Part shown: positions 8,961 to 17,646 of the stretch, in pieces
Layout of the letters: every line of letters begins with the position of its first letter
How positions within the stretch are numbered: the stretch's first letter is position 1
Assembly: GCA_963746175.1 (NCBI GenBank)
Contig: CAVVAH010000004.1
Location: 1,240,001-1,304,000, forward strand
Direction of reading: 5' to 3'
DNA: 64,000 nt
Origin: CAVVAH01 sp963746175
GTDB lineage: Bacteria > Actinomycetota > Actinomycetes > JACCUZ01
The notes under the pieces: model-generated
The model's database searches: none
Told to the model about the DNA's origin: nothing
Seen by the model: the letters and a program-made list of their open reading frames with translations, nothing else
Made by a program: the position numbers and the translations under genes

Positions 8961-9090
8961 CCGACGCTACCGGGGCCGTCACCGCCGAACACGCGGCCGA
9001 GGCACGCCGTGGAGCCGGGCAACTCGGGCGACTTCGCACCGACGCCGGGCAGCGGCCCTAGGCTTTGCCCCACCGTCGAGAGGGCGCCAG

Positions 9091-12000
9091 GTGAATTGCG
9101 CGGCCTGCGGCACCACGAACGATGTCGGGCGCAAGTTCTGCATCGAGTGCGGCACCTCGCTGGCCCGCGCGTGCCCGGCCTGTGGCGCGCCCAACCCGGC
9201 CGCCGGGAAGTTCTGCGGGGAGTGCGGGAACGCGCTCGTGGCCGGCCTCCCCGACGCCGCATCGACTGCCTCACGGCCGGATACCGCGCCGCCGACCACC
9301 GAGCGGCGGCTCGTGTCGGTCCTGTTCCTCGACCTGGTCGGATTCACCTCGCTGTCCGAACAGCGCGACTCCGAGCAGATGCGCGACCTGCTCGACGCCT
9401 ACTTCGACACCGCCCGCACCGTCATCGAGCGGCACGGCGGCGTGGTCGAGAAGTACATCGGTGATGCCGTCATGGCCGTCTGGGGGACGCCGGTCACCCA
9501 TGAGGACGACGCGGAGCGCGCAGTCCGCGCCGGACTCGAGCTCATCGGCGCGGTGACGCAGCTGGGGTCGAGCCGGCAGACGCTGCTGAACGCACGCTGC
9601 GGCATCCTGACCGGCGAGGCTGCGACGACCCAGGGTGCCGACCACCAGGGCATGGTCACCGGCGACATGGTGAACACCGCCTCCCGTTTGCAGTCCGCCG
9701 CGGAGCCCGGCTGGGTCCTCGTCGGTGACGCGACCTACCGCGCGGCTGCCGGCGCGATCGCCTTCGAGCCCGCGGGAGACCTCACGCTGAAGGGCAAGGA
9801 GCAGCCCGTGTCGGCCTGGCGGGCGCTCCGGGTCGTCGCCGAGCGCCAGGGCCAGGGCCGGATGGCGATCGAACCGCCGTTCGTCGGCCGCGCCGAGGAG
9901 CTGCGGGTCCTCAAGGACGTCCTGCATGCGACCGGGCGCGAGGGCAAGGTACGGGTTGTCTCGGTCGTCGGCATCGGTGGCATCGGGAAGTCGCGCTTGT
10001 CCTGGGAGCTGCTCAAGTACGTCGACGGCCTGCACGAGACCGTGTGGTGGCACCACGGACGTTGTCCGTCCTACGGGGACGGCATCACCTTCTGGGCTCT
10101 CGGCGAGATGGTCCGGATGCGGGCCGGGATCGCCGAGACGGACGCGCCGGGGGTCTCGCGGTCGAGGCTCGCCGCGTCGGTGGCGCAGCACGTCCCTGAC
10201 GAGGACGAACGGCGGTGGCTCGAGCCACGGCTGGCGTTCCTTCTAGGCCTCGAGGAGCGACCGACAGGTGGCGGCGACGAGCTGTTCGCCGCCTGGCGGA
10301 CCTTCTTCGAACGGATCAGCGACGCCGGCACGGTGGCGATGGTCTTCGAGGACCTGCAGTGGGCAGACGCCGGGCTGCTGGACTTCATCGAGTCGCTGCT
10401 GGAGTGGTCGCGCGACCGTCCCATCTTCGTCCTCACGCTGGCCCGGCCCGAGCTGGCCGACCGGCGTCCCACCTGGGGCACCGGGACGCGCACCTTCCAG
10501 TCGCTGCACCTGGAGCCGCTCCCCGACGCCACCATGGCCGAGCTGGTGCGCGGCCTGGTGCCCGACGCGGACGACACCACGGTCGACCGTATCGTCGAGC
10601 GGGCAGAGGGCATGCCGCTGTACGCCGTCGAGGTGATCCGGATGCTCGTCGACCGGGGCGTCCTGCGCGCCGGTGCCGACGCGTACGAACTGGTGGCTGA
10701 CCTCGGCGAGCTGAAGGTGCCGGAGACACTGCACGCGTTGATCGCCTCCCGGCTGGACGGCCTCGACCCCGTGGAGCGCGCCCTGCTGCAGGACGCTGCC
10801 ATCCTCGGGAAGAGCTTCACCGTGGAAGCGCTGTCGGCGGTCACAGGCCTCCCCGTCGACGACCTGGAGTCACGGCTGCTCGACCTGAGCCGGCGCGAGT
10901 TCCTGGTGCGCGACGTCGATCCTCGCTCGCCGGAGCGGGGCCAGTATGCGTTCGTTCAAGCGATCATCCGCGAGATCGCCTACGGAATGCTGTCGAGGGC
11001 CGACCGACGGGCCCGGCACCTGGCGGTGGCGCACCACTTCGAGGCTGCAGGCGACGACGAGCTGGCAGGTGCCGTCGCCGCGCACTACGTCGAGGCGCTG
11101 CGTTCGACACCGGACGGTCCCGACCAGGACGCGCTGAGCGCCCGCGCCCGCGACTGGCTCGGGCAGGCGGCCGGGCGGGCCGCCGCACTCGGATCTCCGC
11201 AGCAGGCGCTCGACCTCGGCGAGCAGGCGCTCGCGATAACGCCGGCGGGGGGCGAGCGAGCGGTGATCCTGCAGGGTGCCGCCAAGGCCGCGCAGGACGC
11301 CCTCAAGCCCGGAGACCAGGTTGAATACCTCCGCGAGGCGGCCGAGATCCTCGGCGACCTCGGGGATGCCGATGCCCAGATGGTGGCCTGGGGGCTGCTC
11401 GCCAGCGCTCTCGGCGACAATGATCGGCTCGACGAGCTCAAGGCGCTGGTCGAGCAGATGAGGTCGCACGTCGATGCGACGACCGAGGTGCTCGCCCGTG
11501 CCGAGTTCGACTTCGCCGTCGGCTACGTCCAGTTCTTCGACGGCGACCTCGAGGGCTGCCTGGTGAAGCTCGACCGGTCGCTGGCGGGCTTCGAGAGGGC
11601 GCGGGCCTGGGACCGGCACCGTCAAGCGCTGGTGAACCGCACCAGCCTGCTGTCGGCGCTCGGCAGGTCCCGCGAGGCGAACACCGTGCGCCGCGGCATC
11701 CTCGCGATCGCCACCGAGGAGAACGACCTGCGCACAGCAGCTCAAGCCCTGATCAACGTGTCCATCGACGCCGACGAGTGGACCGATGCCCTCAGCTATG
11801 CACTCGAGGCCGTCGACATCGCTCGACGAGGGGGGTGCGGCGGCCCGGAGATGGTCTCCCTTGCCAACGCCGCGGAGTTCGCCGTGGAGACCGGCGCTTG
11901 GGCCACGGCCGATGAGCTGCTCGCCGACCTCCGGTCCCGTCCTGACCTCCCCCCGCACCTGGCCGAAGGGGTGAAGTTCGACGCGGCTCTGCTGGCCGCC

Positions 12001-12570
12001 TACCGCGGGGACCACGTTGCCGCCCAGGCCGCTCTGGACGGTGTGAGCCCGCACATGGAGTCCTCGCCCAACGCCTCGCTCGTCGCCTGGTACCGGCGGG
12101 TCCGATCAGTGACCCTCCTCACTTCCGGTGACCTCAAGGGCGCCTTCGACGAGGCGATCGCCGCGATCGACCGAGAGGTGGGGATCGGGACCAACAGCGC
12201 GGTGGCGGCCGTGTGTGCCGGGCACGCGGCCCTGTGGCTCCGGGACCCGGTGCGCGCCCGGGAGGGCCTCGACCGGATGCCGGACGAGGATAAGCGCTGG
12301 CATCTCGCGTGCCGCCGCGCGCTGGAGGCCGGGGTGGACGCGCTCGAGGGCCGGACCCGCGAGGCTGCCGCCGTCTACGACACCGTGCTGGCCGGCCGTC
12401 TCGCGGCGGGGGACCCGTTCACCCACGCGTTGATCACCTTGGACGCTGCGGCGGTCCTGCCCGAGGACCTGGTCCCGGAGGGCGCCGTCGCGAGCACCCA
12501 CGCCTACCTCCAGGGCCTGGGGGCCCATGCTCTGCTGGCGCGCCTGTCGGCGGTGGGCGTCCGCACTTGA
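9091..12570 (+). CDS. Zinc-ribbon / class III cyclase / AAA-type ATPase / TPR signalling protein
   Basis: A 1159-residue multidomain protein. Residues 1-48 form a double zinc ribbon (CAAC...CIEC, CPAC...CGEC). Residues about 73-250 are a class III nucleotide cyclase domain with metal-binding Asp81 (FLDLVGFTSLSE) and Asp125 (KYIGDAVMAVWG). A STAND/AAA ATPase follows, with VGIGGIGKS at about 293-301 and a DLQWAD-type segment. The C-terminal 500 residues are helical TPR-like repeats. Similar large proteins are common in actinobacteria; whether the cyclase makes cAMP or only senses nucleotides is unclear. GTG at 9091 follows GAGAGGG and places the first Cys pair at the N-terminus; the frame is open further upstream but looks noncoding. 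Confidence 0.87.
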   Translation: MNCAACGTTNDVGRKFCIECGTSLARACPACGAPNPAAGKFCGECGNALVAGLPDAASTASRPDTAPPTTERRLVSVLFLDLVGFTSLSEQRDSEQMRDLLDAYFDTARTVIERHGGVVEKYIGDAVMAVWGTPVTHEDDAERAVRAGLELIGAVTQLGSSRQTLLNARCGILTGEAATTQGADHQGMVTGDMVNTASRLQSAAEPGWVLVGDATYRAAAGAIAFEPAGDLTLKGKEQPVSAWRALRVVAERQGQGRMAIEPPFVGRAEELRVLKDVLHATGREGKVRVVSVVGIGGIGKSRLSWELLKYVDGLHETVWWHHGRCPSYGDGITFWALGEMVRMRAGIAETDAPGVSRSRLAASVAQHVPDEDERRWLEPRLAFLLGLEERPTGGGDELFAAWRTFFERISDAGTVAMVFEDLQWADAGLLDFIESLLEWSRDRPIFVLTLARPELADRRPTWGTGTRTFQSLHLEPLPDATMAELVRGLVPDADDTTVDRIVERAEGMPLYAVEVIRMLVDRGVLRAGADAYELVADLGELKVPETLHALIASRLDGLDPVERALLQDAAILGKSFTVEALSAVTGLPVDDLESRLLDLSRREFLVRDVDPRSPERGQYAFVQAIIREIAYGMLSRADRRARHLAVAHHFEAAGDDELAGAVAAHYVEALRSTPDGPDQDALSARARDWLGQAAGRAAALGSPQQALDLGEQALAITPAGGERAVILQGAAKAAQDALKPGDQVEYLREAAEILGDLGDADAQMVAWGLLASALGDNDRLDELKALVEQMRSHVDATTEVLARAEFDFAVGYVQFFDGDLEGCLVKLDRSLAGFERARAWDRHRQALVNRTSLLSALGRSREANTVRRGILAIATEENDLRTAAQALINVSIDADEWTDALSYALEAVDIARRGGCGGPEMVSLANAAEFAVETGAWATADELLADLRSRPDLPPHLAEGVKFDAALLAAYRGDHVAAQAALDGVSPHMESSPNASLVAWYRRVRSVTLLTSGDLKGAFDEAIAAIDREVGIGTNSAVAAVCAGHAALWLRDPVRAREGLDRMPDEDKRWHLACRRALEAGVDALEGRTREAAAVYDTVLAGRLAAGDPFTHALITLDAAAVLPEDLVPEGAVASTHAYLQGLGAHALLARLSAVGVRT

Positions 12571-12588
12571 GTACGCAGGCTGTTCGGC

Positions 12589-13152
12589 TCAGGAGCGCGG
12601 GATGTCGCGACCGGTCGGGCGGTACTCCACGAGCAGCACCCGACCGTCCAGCACCCGGTGGTCGACCAGCTCCAGGTCGGCCGAGCCCATGTCGCGGAAG
12701 AACGGCTCGCGTCCCGCGTCGCCGGCGACCAGGGGGAAGGTCAGCAGCCTGAGCCGGTCCACCAGACCCGCGTCCATCAGCTGTCGCGCCAGGGACAGGC
12801 TTCCCGCCGTACGGATCGGGACGTCGCCGCCGGTCTTCATCGCCCGTACCTCGTCGACGACGTTGCCACTGCAGATCCGGGTGTTCGCCCAGGCTGCCTC
12901 GGTCAGGGTGGTCGAGAACACGACCTTGTCCGTCCCCGCCATCCGCTGCCAGCCCTCGTCGCGCACCTCGTCGGGCAGCTCGGCCAGCATCTGGTACGTC
13001 TTCCGGCCCATCAGCAAGGTGTGCGGTGCGTCCCCCACCTCCCTGATCCACTGCTCGAGCTCCGGACCGAGGTAGCCGAAGTAGCCCGGCAGGCCGTCGG
13101 AGCCGGCCCAGCCGTCGACGGACACGAAGATGTCGACCGTCACGGTGCTCAT
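12589..13152 (-). CDS. DHFR-fold reductase family protein (RibD C-terminal-like), copy 2
   Basis: A 187-residue member of the dihydrofolate reductase/RibD C-terminal superfamily. DIFVSVDGWAGSDG at the N-terminus and LLMGRKTYQML near residue 47 match the NADPH-binding pattern. DVPIRTAGSLSLARQLMDAGLVDRLRL matches the conserved C-terminal half. It is probably an NADPH-dependent reductase of unknown substrate; family homologues are often annotated only as deaminase/reductase. Its ATG overlaps the stop of the upstream DHFR-fold gene as ATGA, so translation is probably coupled. It is convergent with the cyclase regulator, with only 18 bp between their stops. Confidence 0.85.
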   Translation of the reverse strand: MSTVTVDIFVSVDGWAGSDGLPGYFGYLGPELEQWIREVGDAPHTLLMGRKTYQMLAELPDEVRDEGWQRMAGTDKVVFSTTLTEAAWANTRICSGNVVDEVRAMKTGGDVPIRTAGSLSLARQLMDAGLVDRLRLLTFPLVAGDAGREPFFRDMGSADLELVDHRVLDGRVLLVEYRPTGRDIPRS

Positions 13153-13766
13153 ACGCCAGCCTCCTCGTGCGCTCCGGCGGGGAACATCAGGTGCGTGACC
13201 CGGTCGCCCTGGACGCAGGAGGTCGGGTCGCCGAGCACGACGTCCGCGACGGCGACGTCGCCGAAGAAGCGGCGACCGCCGCCCATCACGACCGGGACCA
13301 GGTCGATCGCGACCATGTCGAGCAGGCCGCGCTCGAGGCACTGGCCGGCGATGACGCCCGCTGTCACGGACACGTCCCGGTCGCCGGCGACCTCCTTGGC
13401 CTTGGCGATGGCGGCCTCGACCCCGTCGGTCACGAAGTGGAACGGCGCGTCGGGGTGCGCCTCGACCCACGCGGTGGGCACCTCGTGGGTGACGACGACC
13501 ACCGGCACGTCGATGGTGTGCCGCCCGCCCCAGCCGTCGGTGAAGTCGAACAAGGTGCGCCCGCACACGATGGCACCGACGCCGCCGACCCATGCCCGCC
13601 AGTGCTCGGCGCTCGGCGCGCTGAGGTGGACCGTGATGTCCTCGCTGGCCGTGGTGATCGCCACATCACCGTTCTGCAGCCAGTCGAAGAGCCGGCCGAT
13701 CGTGTTGTCGTCCTTGGCGATGTACCCGTCCAGCGACATCGAGGCGTTCGCGATGACGTTGCCCAT
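13149..13766 (-). CDS. DHFR-fold reductase family protein, copy 1
   Basis: A 205-residue DHFR/RibD-like protein. NASMSLDGYIAKDDN opens the fold, GAIVCGRTLFDFTDGWGG gives the NADPH-contact region, and VSVTAGVIAGQCLERGLLDMVAIDLVPVVMGGGRRFF is the conserved C-terminal block. It is clearly paralogous in architecture to the gene it overlaps at 13149-13152, but diverged. The pair probably arose by old duplication and may act together, as a heterodimer or on related substrates (inference). The ATG at 13766 follows an A/G-rich stretch. The upstream 138 bp to the NERD gene is a divergent promoter region. Confidence 0.85.
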   Translation of the reverse strand: MGNVIANASMSLDGYIAKDDNTIGRLFDWLQNGDVAITTASEDITVHLSAPSAEHWRAWVGGVGAIVCGRTLFDFTDGWGGRHTIDVPVVVVTHEVPTAWVEAHPDAPFHFVTDGVEAAIAKAKEVAGDRDVSVTAGVIAGQCLERGLLDMVAIDLVPVVMGGGRRFFGDVAVADVVLGDPTSCVQGDRVTHLMFPAGAHEEAGV

Positions 13767-13904
13767 GAGAGATCCACCTTCGTGTCGTGAGTGCTTACCC
13801 AGTACGACGAGCGCCGCGGCACGAACTCATCGAAAACTGGTACATGCTCAAGTCGTTGATTCCTGGCGCCGACACAGTCTGTTCCACGGAACGGGGGTGG
13901 CGAC

Positions 13905-14789
13905 ATGACCGACGGCAGAGCGCTGGAGCAGATGAGGCTGCGGTACGCGGGCGTGTGCGCCCGTTGCGGTACGTCACTTCCGGAGTGGACCGTCGCGGGC
14001 TATGACCGCGCGCGGAAGGAGGTCGTCTGCCTGACGTGCCTCGGCGGATCAGATCCCGACGTTCCTGTGCCACCCGGCGACGAGCGGCCTCCTGCCGAGC
14101 GCTCGCCCCGTGCCATCGACGTCGATCCGGGCGTCGCGGGCGCTTCCGCACGTCGTGAGGAGGAGCGTCGACGCGCGCGGCGCGAAGGGCGGATCCGGGC
14201 ACGGCATCCACGAGCCGCGGGACTGATCCTGGCCATCACAGACGAGCCGACGAGCACCACGGTGTGGGGCGTGGGTGCGACCGGTGAGGAGCTGCTGGGT
14301 GCAGGGTTCGACCGGCTGTCCGAGCGCGGGGTACGGATGCTCCACGACCGGCGCATCCCGGGAACGAAGGCGAACATCGACCACATCGCCGTCACGCCGT
14401 CGGGGATCTACGTGATCGACGCGAAGCGGTATCGCGGGCGCCGACCGCATCTTCAGGTGGAGGGCGGCTTGCTCCGGGTGCGGACGGAGAAGCTGCTCGT
14501 GGGCAGCCGGGACTGCACGAAGCTCGTGACCGGCATCCACAAGCAGGTCGCGTGGGTCAGCCGGGCTGTTGACTACCTCGCGGCCGGTCGCACGGCGCCG
14601 CCAGTGGTCGGTGTTCTCTGCTTCGTCGATGCAGACTGGCCGCTGATCGGCGGCTCGTTCACTGTCGACGGCGTCCTGGTCGAGTGGCCCAAGAAGACGT
14701 ACAGCCGCCTGACCCAGGCGGGCTCGTCGGATTCCGATCAGTTAGCGGCTTGGCATCGCGACCTTGCGGAGGCGTTTCCCTCCGCCTGA
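13905..14789 (+). CDS. NERD-domain protein with N-terminal zinc-ribbon-like pair
   Basis: A 294-residue protein. Residues 18-46 contain CARC...CLTC, a likely zinc-binding pair. A basic, Arg-rich linker follows near residues 80-105. Residues about 125-265 are a NERD (nuclease-related) domain: GATGEELLGAGFDRL, then IPGTKANIDHIAVTPSGIYVIDAKRYRG, where the IDHI...IDAK core matches the PD-(D/E)xK-like active site of the family. NERD proteins are predicted DNA-processing nucleases, but few have been tested. It is divergent from the DHFR-like pair and convergent with the FAD oxidoreductase gene, without an obvious partner gene. Confidence 0.82.
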   Translation: MTDGRALEQMRLRYAGVCARCGTSLPEWTVAGYDRARKEVVCLTCLGGSDPDVPVPPGDERPPAERSPRAIDVDPGVAGASARREEERRRARREGRIRARHPRAAGLILAITDEPTSTTVWGVGATGEELLGAGFDRLSERGVRMLHDRRIPGTKANIDHIAVTPSGIYVIDAKRYRGRRPHLQVEGGLLRVRTEKLLVGSRDCTKLVTGIHKQVAWVSRAVDYLAAGRTAPPVVGVLCFVDADWPLIGGSFTVDGVLVEWPKKTYSRLTQAGSSDSDQLAAWHRDLAEAFPSA

Positions 14790-14804
14790 ACCGGCGGCAG
14801 CTGA

Positions 14805-16394
14805 CTACCGGAGGTCGGCGAGGATGATCTTGCCGGTGTTGCGGCCGGGGCGGCCGCTGACGCTGCCGCCGGGGTGGGCGGTGGAACCGGTGAGGTAGAG
14901 GCCGGGGGTCGACGACGCGAGCTGGGGCCAGCCGGGGATCACCGAGCCGTCGGGACGGCCGAAGTGGCCACCGTGGCAGGAGCCCCCGATGTTCGACGGG
15001 CTGCGGGCGGCGAGCGAGGTCGGCGTCTCGACGATCATCTGCAGCACGGCGTCGTGGGGGAGTCCGGTGCGCGCGTGGACCAGGTCCATCAGCGCCCGGC
15101 CGTGCTCCAGGCCGGCACCGTCGTGACCGTCCCACGGGCGGCCGTCGGCGCGGGTGTGCGGGGCGACGGTGAGGATCTTGAACGTGCCGCCGCCGTCGGG
15201 TGCGCGGGCGGGGTCGACGACCGTGGACGCGACGAGCAGCAGCCAAGGGTCGCGCGCGTCGGGCTCGCCGCGCTCGAACGCCTCGAGCTGAGCGCGCAGC
15301 CCGCCGGCGGAGCCGAGTCCGCCCGCAGTCGAGAGGACCGGGCCGTTCGCGGTCGGGAACGTGATGTCCGACCTCAGCGCCGCGTGCACCGCGAACAGCG
15401 ACAGCCCCGGCTGCCAGGTGTCGCGGGCCTCGACCAGGTCCGGAGTCGGCTCGGAGGTGAGCATCTCCGGCACCGTCGCCAGGTGCGCCCCGGAGACGAC
15501 CGCACGGCGCGCGCCGATCCGGCGTCCGTTCGCGAGCTCGACCGCGGACGCGCGGCCGGACGACGTGTCGATCCGCGCGACAGGCGACGACGCGACCACC
15601 GACGAGCCGTGGTCGACCAGGTGCCGCACCAGCGCCGCGGGTAGCGCGCCGGAGCCACCCACCGGAGTGGCCCAGCCGAACCTGATCCGACCCGACGTGA
15701 TGGCCGACGGCAGCGCTCCCGTGCCGGGCCGTCGCGGGTCCTGGATGGTCGCGAACCCCAACCAGATCAACAGGTCCCGCACCACCGGGTGCTCGAACCG
15801 CGCGTGCACCACGTCCCAGGCCGAGCGCGCGCGCAGGTCGTCGTACTGCTTGGTCGCCTCGTCGTCGAGCGGCGCCTCGCCGGCGCTCAGCCGGCCGTGC
15901 GCGGCAGCCAGGCCGCCGTCCCACTCGCGCATCATCGCGCGCAGCTCGTCGGCGTCCGACCGCGAGAACCGCGCCACCTCCTCGACCGTCGCGCCGAGGT
16001 CGCGGTGCACCGTGACGGCGTCACCGTTGGGCAGCGGCAGCACGACGGCCGGGTCGGTGTGGAGGTAGCGCAGGCCGTACGTCGACTGCAGGCCGAGCTC
16101 GTCGTCGCGGATCACCGGGTTGGACTGGATGAGCACGTGTGCGCTGGAGCACGAGTCGTGCAGGAAGCCCGGCAGCGTCAGCTCCTCGGTGACCGTGTTC
16201 CCGCCGACCACCTCCTGCGCCTCGAGCACGCACACCTCGAGCCCGGCCTGTGCGAGGTACGCCGCGCAGATCAGCCCGTTGTGGCCGGCGCCGATGACGA
16301 CGACGTCGACCGCGTCTCGCGGCTCGGCCGCGAGGGGTGTGTAGAGCGGGTGGGTCGGGTCGTGCAGCTTCGGCGTTCCGACGGCAGCGGTCAC
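14805..16394 (-). CDS. FAD-dependent oxidoreductase, phytoene desaturase-like (second paralogue)
   Basis: A 529-residue flavoprotein with DVVVIGAGHNGLICAAYLAQAG at about residues 30-51, the following VCVLEAQEVVGGNTVTEE and the C-terminal GLYLTGSTAHPGGSVSGRPGRN typical of the NAD(P)/FAD phytoene-desaturase-like group. Its GTG start overlaps the stop of the M24-like gene (GTGA), so the two are translationally coupled and share a promoter near 17.6 kb. In that setting it probably oxidises a small C-N or C-C substrate rather than a carotenoid (inference). It shares fold and general motifs with the protein at 4412-6019 but is strongly diverged, so the two probably have different substrates. Confidence 0.87.
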   Translation of the reverse strand: MTAAVGTPKLHDPTHPLYTPLAAEPRDAVDVVVIGAGHNGLICAAYLAQAGLEVCVLEAQEVVGGNTVTEELTLPGFLHDSCSSAHVLIQSNPVIRDDELGLQSTYGLRYLHTDPAVVLPLPNGDAVTVHRDLGATVEEVARFSRSDADELRAMMREWDGGLAAAHGRLSAGEAPLDDEATKQYDDLRARSAWDVVHARFEHPVVRDLLIWLGFATIQDPRRPGTGALPSAITSGRIRFGWATPVGGSGALPAALVRHLVDHGSSVVASSPVARIDTSSGRASAVELANGRRIGARRAVVSGAHLATVPEMLTSEPTPDLVEARDTWQPGLSLFAVHAALRSDITFPTANGPVLSTAGGLGSAGGLRAQLEAFERGEPDARDPWLLLVASTVVDPARAPDGGGTFKILTVAPHTRADGRPWDGHDGAGLEHGRALMDLVHARTGLPHDAVLQMIVETPTSLAARSPSNIGGSCHGGHFGRPDGSVIPGWPQLASSTPGLYLTGSTAHPGGSVSGRPGRNTGKIILADLR

Positions 16395-17578
16395 AGCGCG
16401 GCACCTCCAGCCAGCAGCCCGGTCGGGAACGCGTGCAGCGACCGGGCGCCGTCCGCCGTGATCTCGTACAGCTCGCCGGTCTGCACGCCGGCCGACAGGT
16501 CAGTGGTCGCGACGTTCGGCTGCACCACCAGCGTCATGCCCTCGACGAGCGGCTCCGCATGGATGCCGGTGGGCGGGCCGCGGTGGGAAAGCACGGGCGC
16601 CAGGTAGCCGCCGCCGAAGCCGTGCACGAGGTCGTCGACGGTCACGAATCCCTTGTCCAGCAACGGATCCGCGCACGCCAGCAGGTCGGCCGGCAGCGCG
16701 CCGGGCCGCAGCAGGGACACGATCGCGTCGTGCACGTCGGTCGCGAGTGCGTGCAGCTCGGCGTACAGCGGCGTCGGCTCGGCCTCGACCGCCAAGGTGC
16801 GCAGCAGCTGCCCGGGCATGTCCTGCCCCCACGCCGTGCTCAGCTCGAACACCACCGCCGACCCGGCCTCGACCGCGCGGTCGGTCGGCCACTGCCCGGG
16901 CACGCACCGGTCCGGCGCGGCCATCGACGTCGCGGCGACGTAGTGGATGTGGTTGGTCGCGCCGGTCCCGCCGTACGACGACTCGACCGCGTCGATCAGC
17001 TCCAGCTCGGTCGCGCCGGGCACCGCCGCCTCGACCAGCGCGGCCGCCGACCGATCGGTCAGCCACGCGGCGTACCGGAGGTGGTCGAGCTCCTCGGCGC
17101 TCTTCACCGCGCGCCACTTCGCGTACGCCGGGTCGAGCTCGACGACGTCGCCGATCGCGCGGCGCACCGGACCGGGTGCACCGCCGACGACGCCGACCCG
17201 GCGGGCGCTGCCGAGCAGCTCCATGACCGTGGCGGCGGTGCTCTCGCCGACCGGCCGGACGTCGCAGTCGACCGCGACCCGGGCGGCGTTCGGCACGTGG
17301 TTGGGGAAGCCGACGAGCAGCACCGGTGGCTCGGCCGGGCGCATCACGACGACGGCCTCGCGGGTCACCGGCCAGCCGGTGAGCCACGGCACCCCGGAGC
17401 CGGACCGGTTCGCGCCGTGGACGAGGACCGCGTCCAGCCCCTTCTCGGCCGCGCAGTCCTCCACCAGGCGCCGGCGGCGGGACAGCTCGGCCGCCGAGAA
17501 CGGCGGCGGCGGGCCGGTGACCGGCCGTGCGGCGGCCGGGGGCGCAGGGTGGGCGGCGGTGCCGAGGTCCGTTGACAC
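16391..17578 (-). CDS. Creatinase/aminopeptidase P-fold (M24-like) protein with degenerate metal site
   Basis: A 395-residue pita-bread-fold protein: an N-terminal creatinase-like domain to about residue 160, then an M24 catalytic-like domain. Of the usual five metal ligands few remain. The DxG motif region reads VVFELSTAWGQDMPG, the His region HGFGGGYLAP keeps a His, and the later acidic motifs read LVVQPN and VQTGELYEIT, so Glu is replaced. True creatinase also works without metal, so a hydrolase acting on an amidine or amide bond is possible; the substrate is unknown. GTG at 17578 is chosen; a TTG at 17614 would add twelve poorly conserved residues. It is first in the operon with the FAD oxidoreductase and divergent from the alpha/beta hydrolase. 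Confidence 0.8.
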   Translation of the reverse strand: MSTDLGTAAHPAPPAAARPVTGPPPPFSAAELSRRRRLVEDCAAEKGLDAVLVHGANRSGSGVPWLTGWPVTREAVVVMRPAEPPVLLVGFPNHVPNAARVAVDCDVRPVGESTAATVMELLGSARRVGVVGGAPGPVRRAIGDVVELDPAYAKWRAVKSAEELDHLRYAAWLTDRSAAALVEAAVPGATELELIDAVESSYGGTGATNHIHYVAATSMAAPDRCVPGQWPTDRAVEAGSAVVFELSTAWGQDMPGQLLRTLAVEAEPTPLYAELHALATDVHDAIVSLLRPGALPADLLACADPLLDKGFVTVDDLVHGFGGGYLAPVLSHRGPPTGIHAEPLVEGMTLVVQPNVATTDLSAGVQTGELYEITADGARSLHAFPTGLLAGGAAL

Positions 17579-17599
17579 GTTCGTGAGGGTGCCCGATGC

Positions 17600-17613
17600 T
17601 GCACACGATTGCA
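17600..17613. promoter_or_regulatory. LacI-like operator, site A
   Basis: TGCACACGATTGCA is centred on CG at 17606-17607, with four of six symmetric positions matching. It shares the right half CGATTGC with sites at 18884-18897 and 37518-37531. It lies in the divergent region between the M24/FAD operon and the alpha/beta hydrolase. A TTGACA at 17572-17577 could be the -35 of the plus-strand promoter. Confidence 0.5.
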
Positions 17614-17646
17614 ATGGTCAGGTCGCGCTCGAGAGGACCCGCACGG

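Noticed and set aside
13881..13892. GTTCC-AC-GGAAC inverted repeat upstream of the NERD gene
   Set aside because: Five-base arms are too short to separate from chance in GC-rich DNA without further copies.
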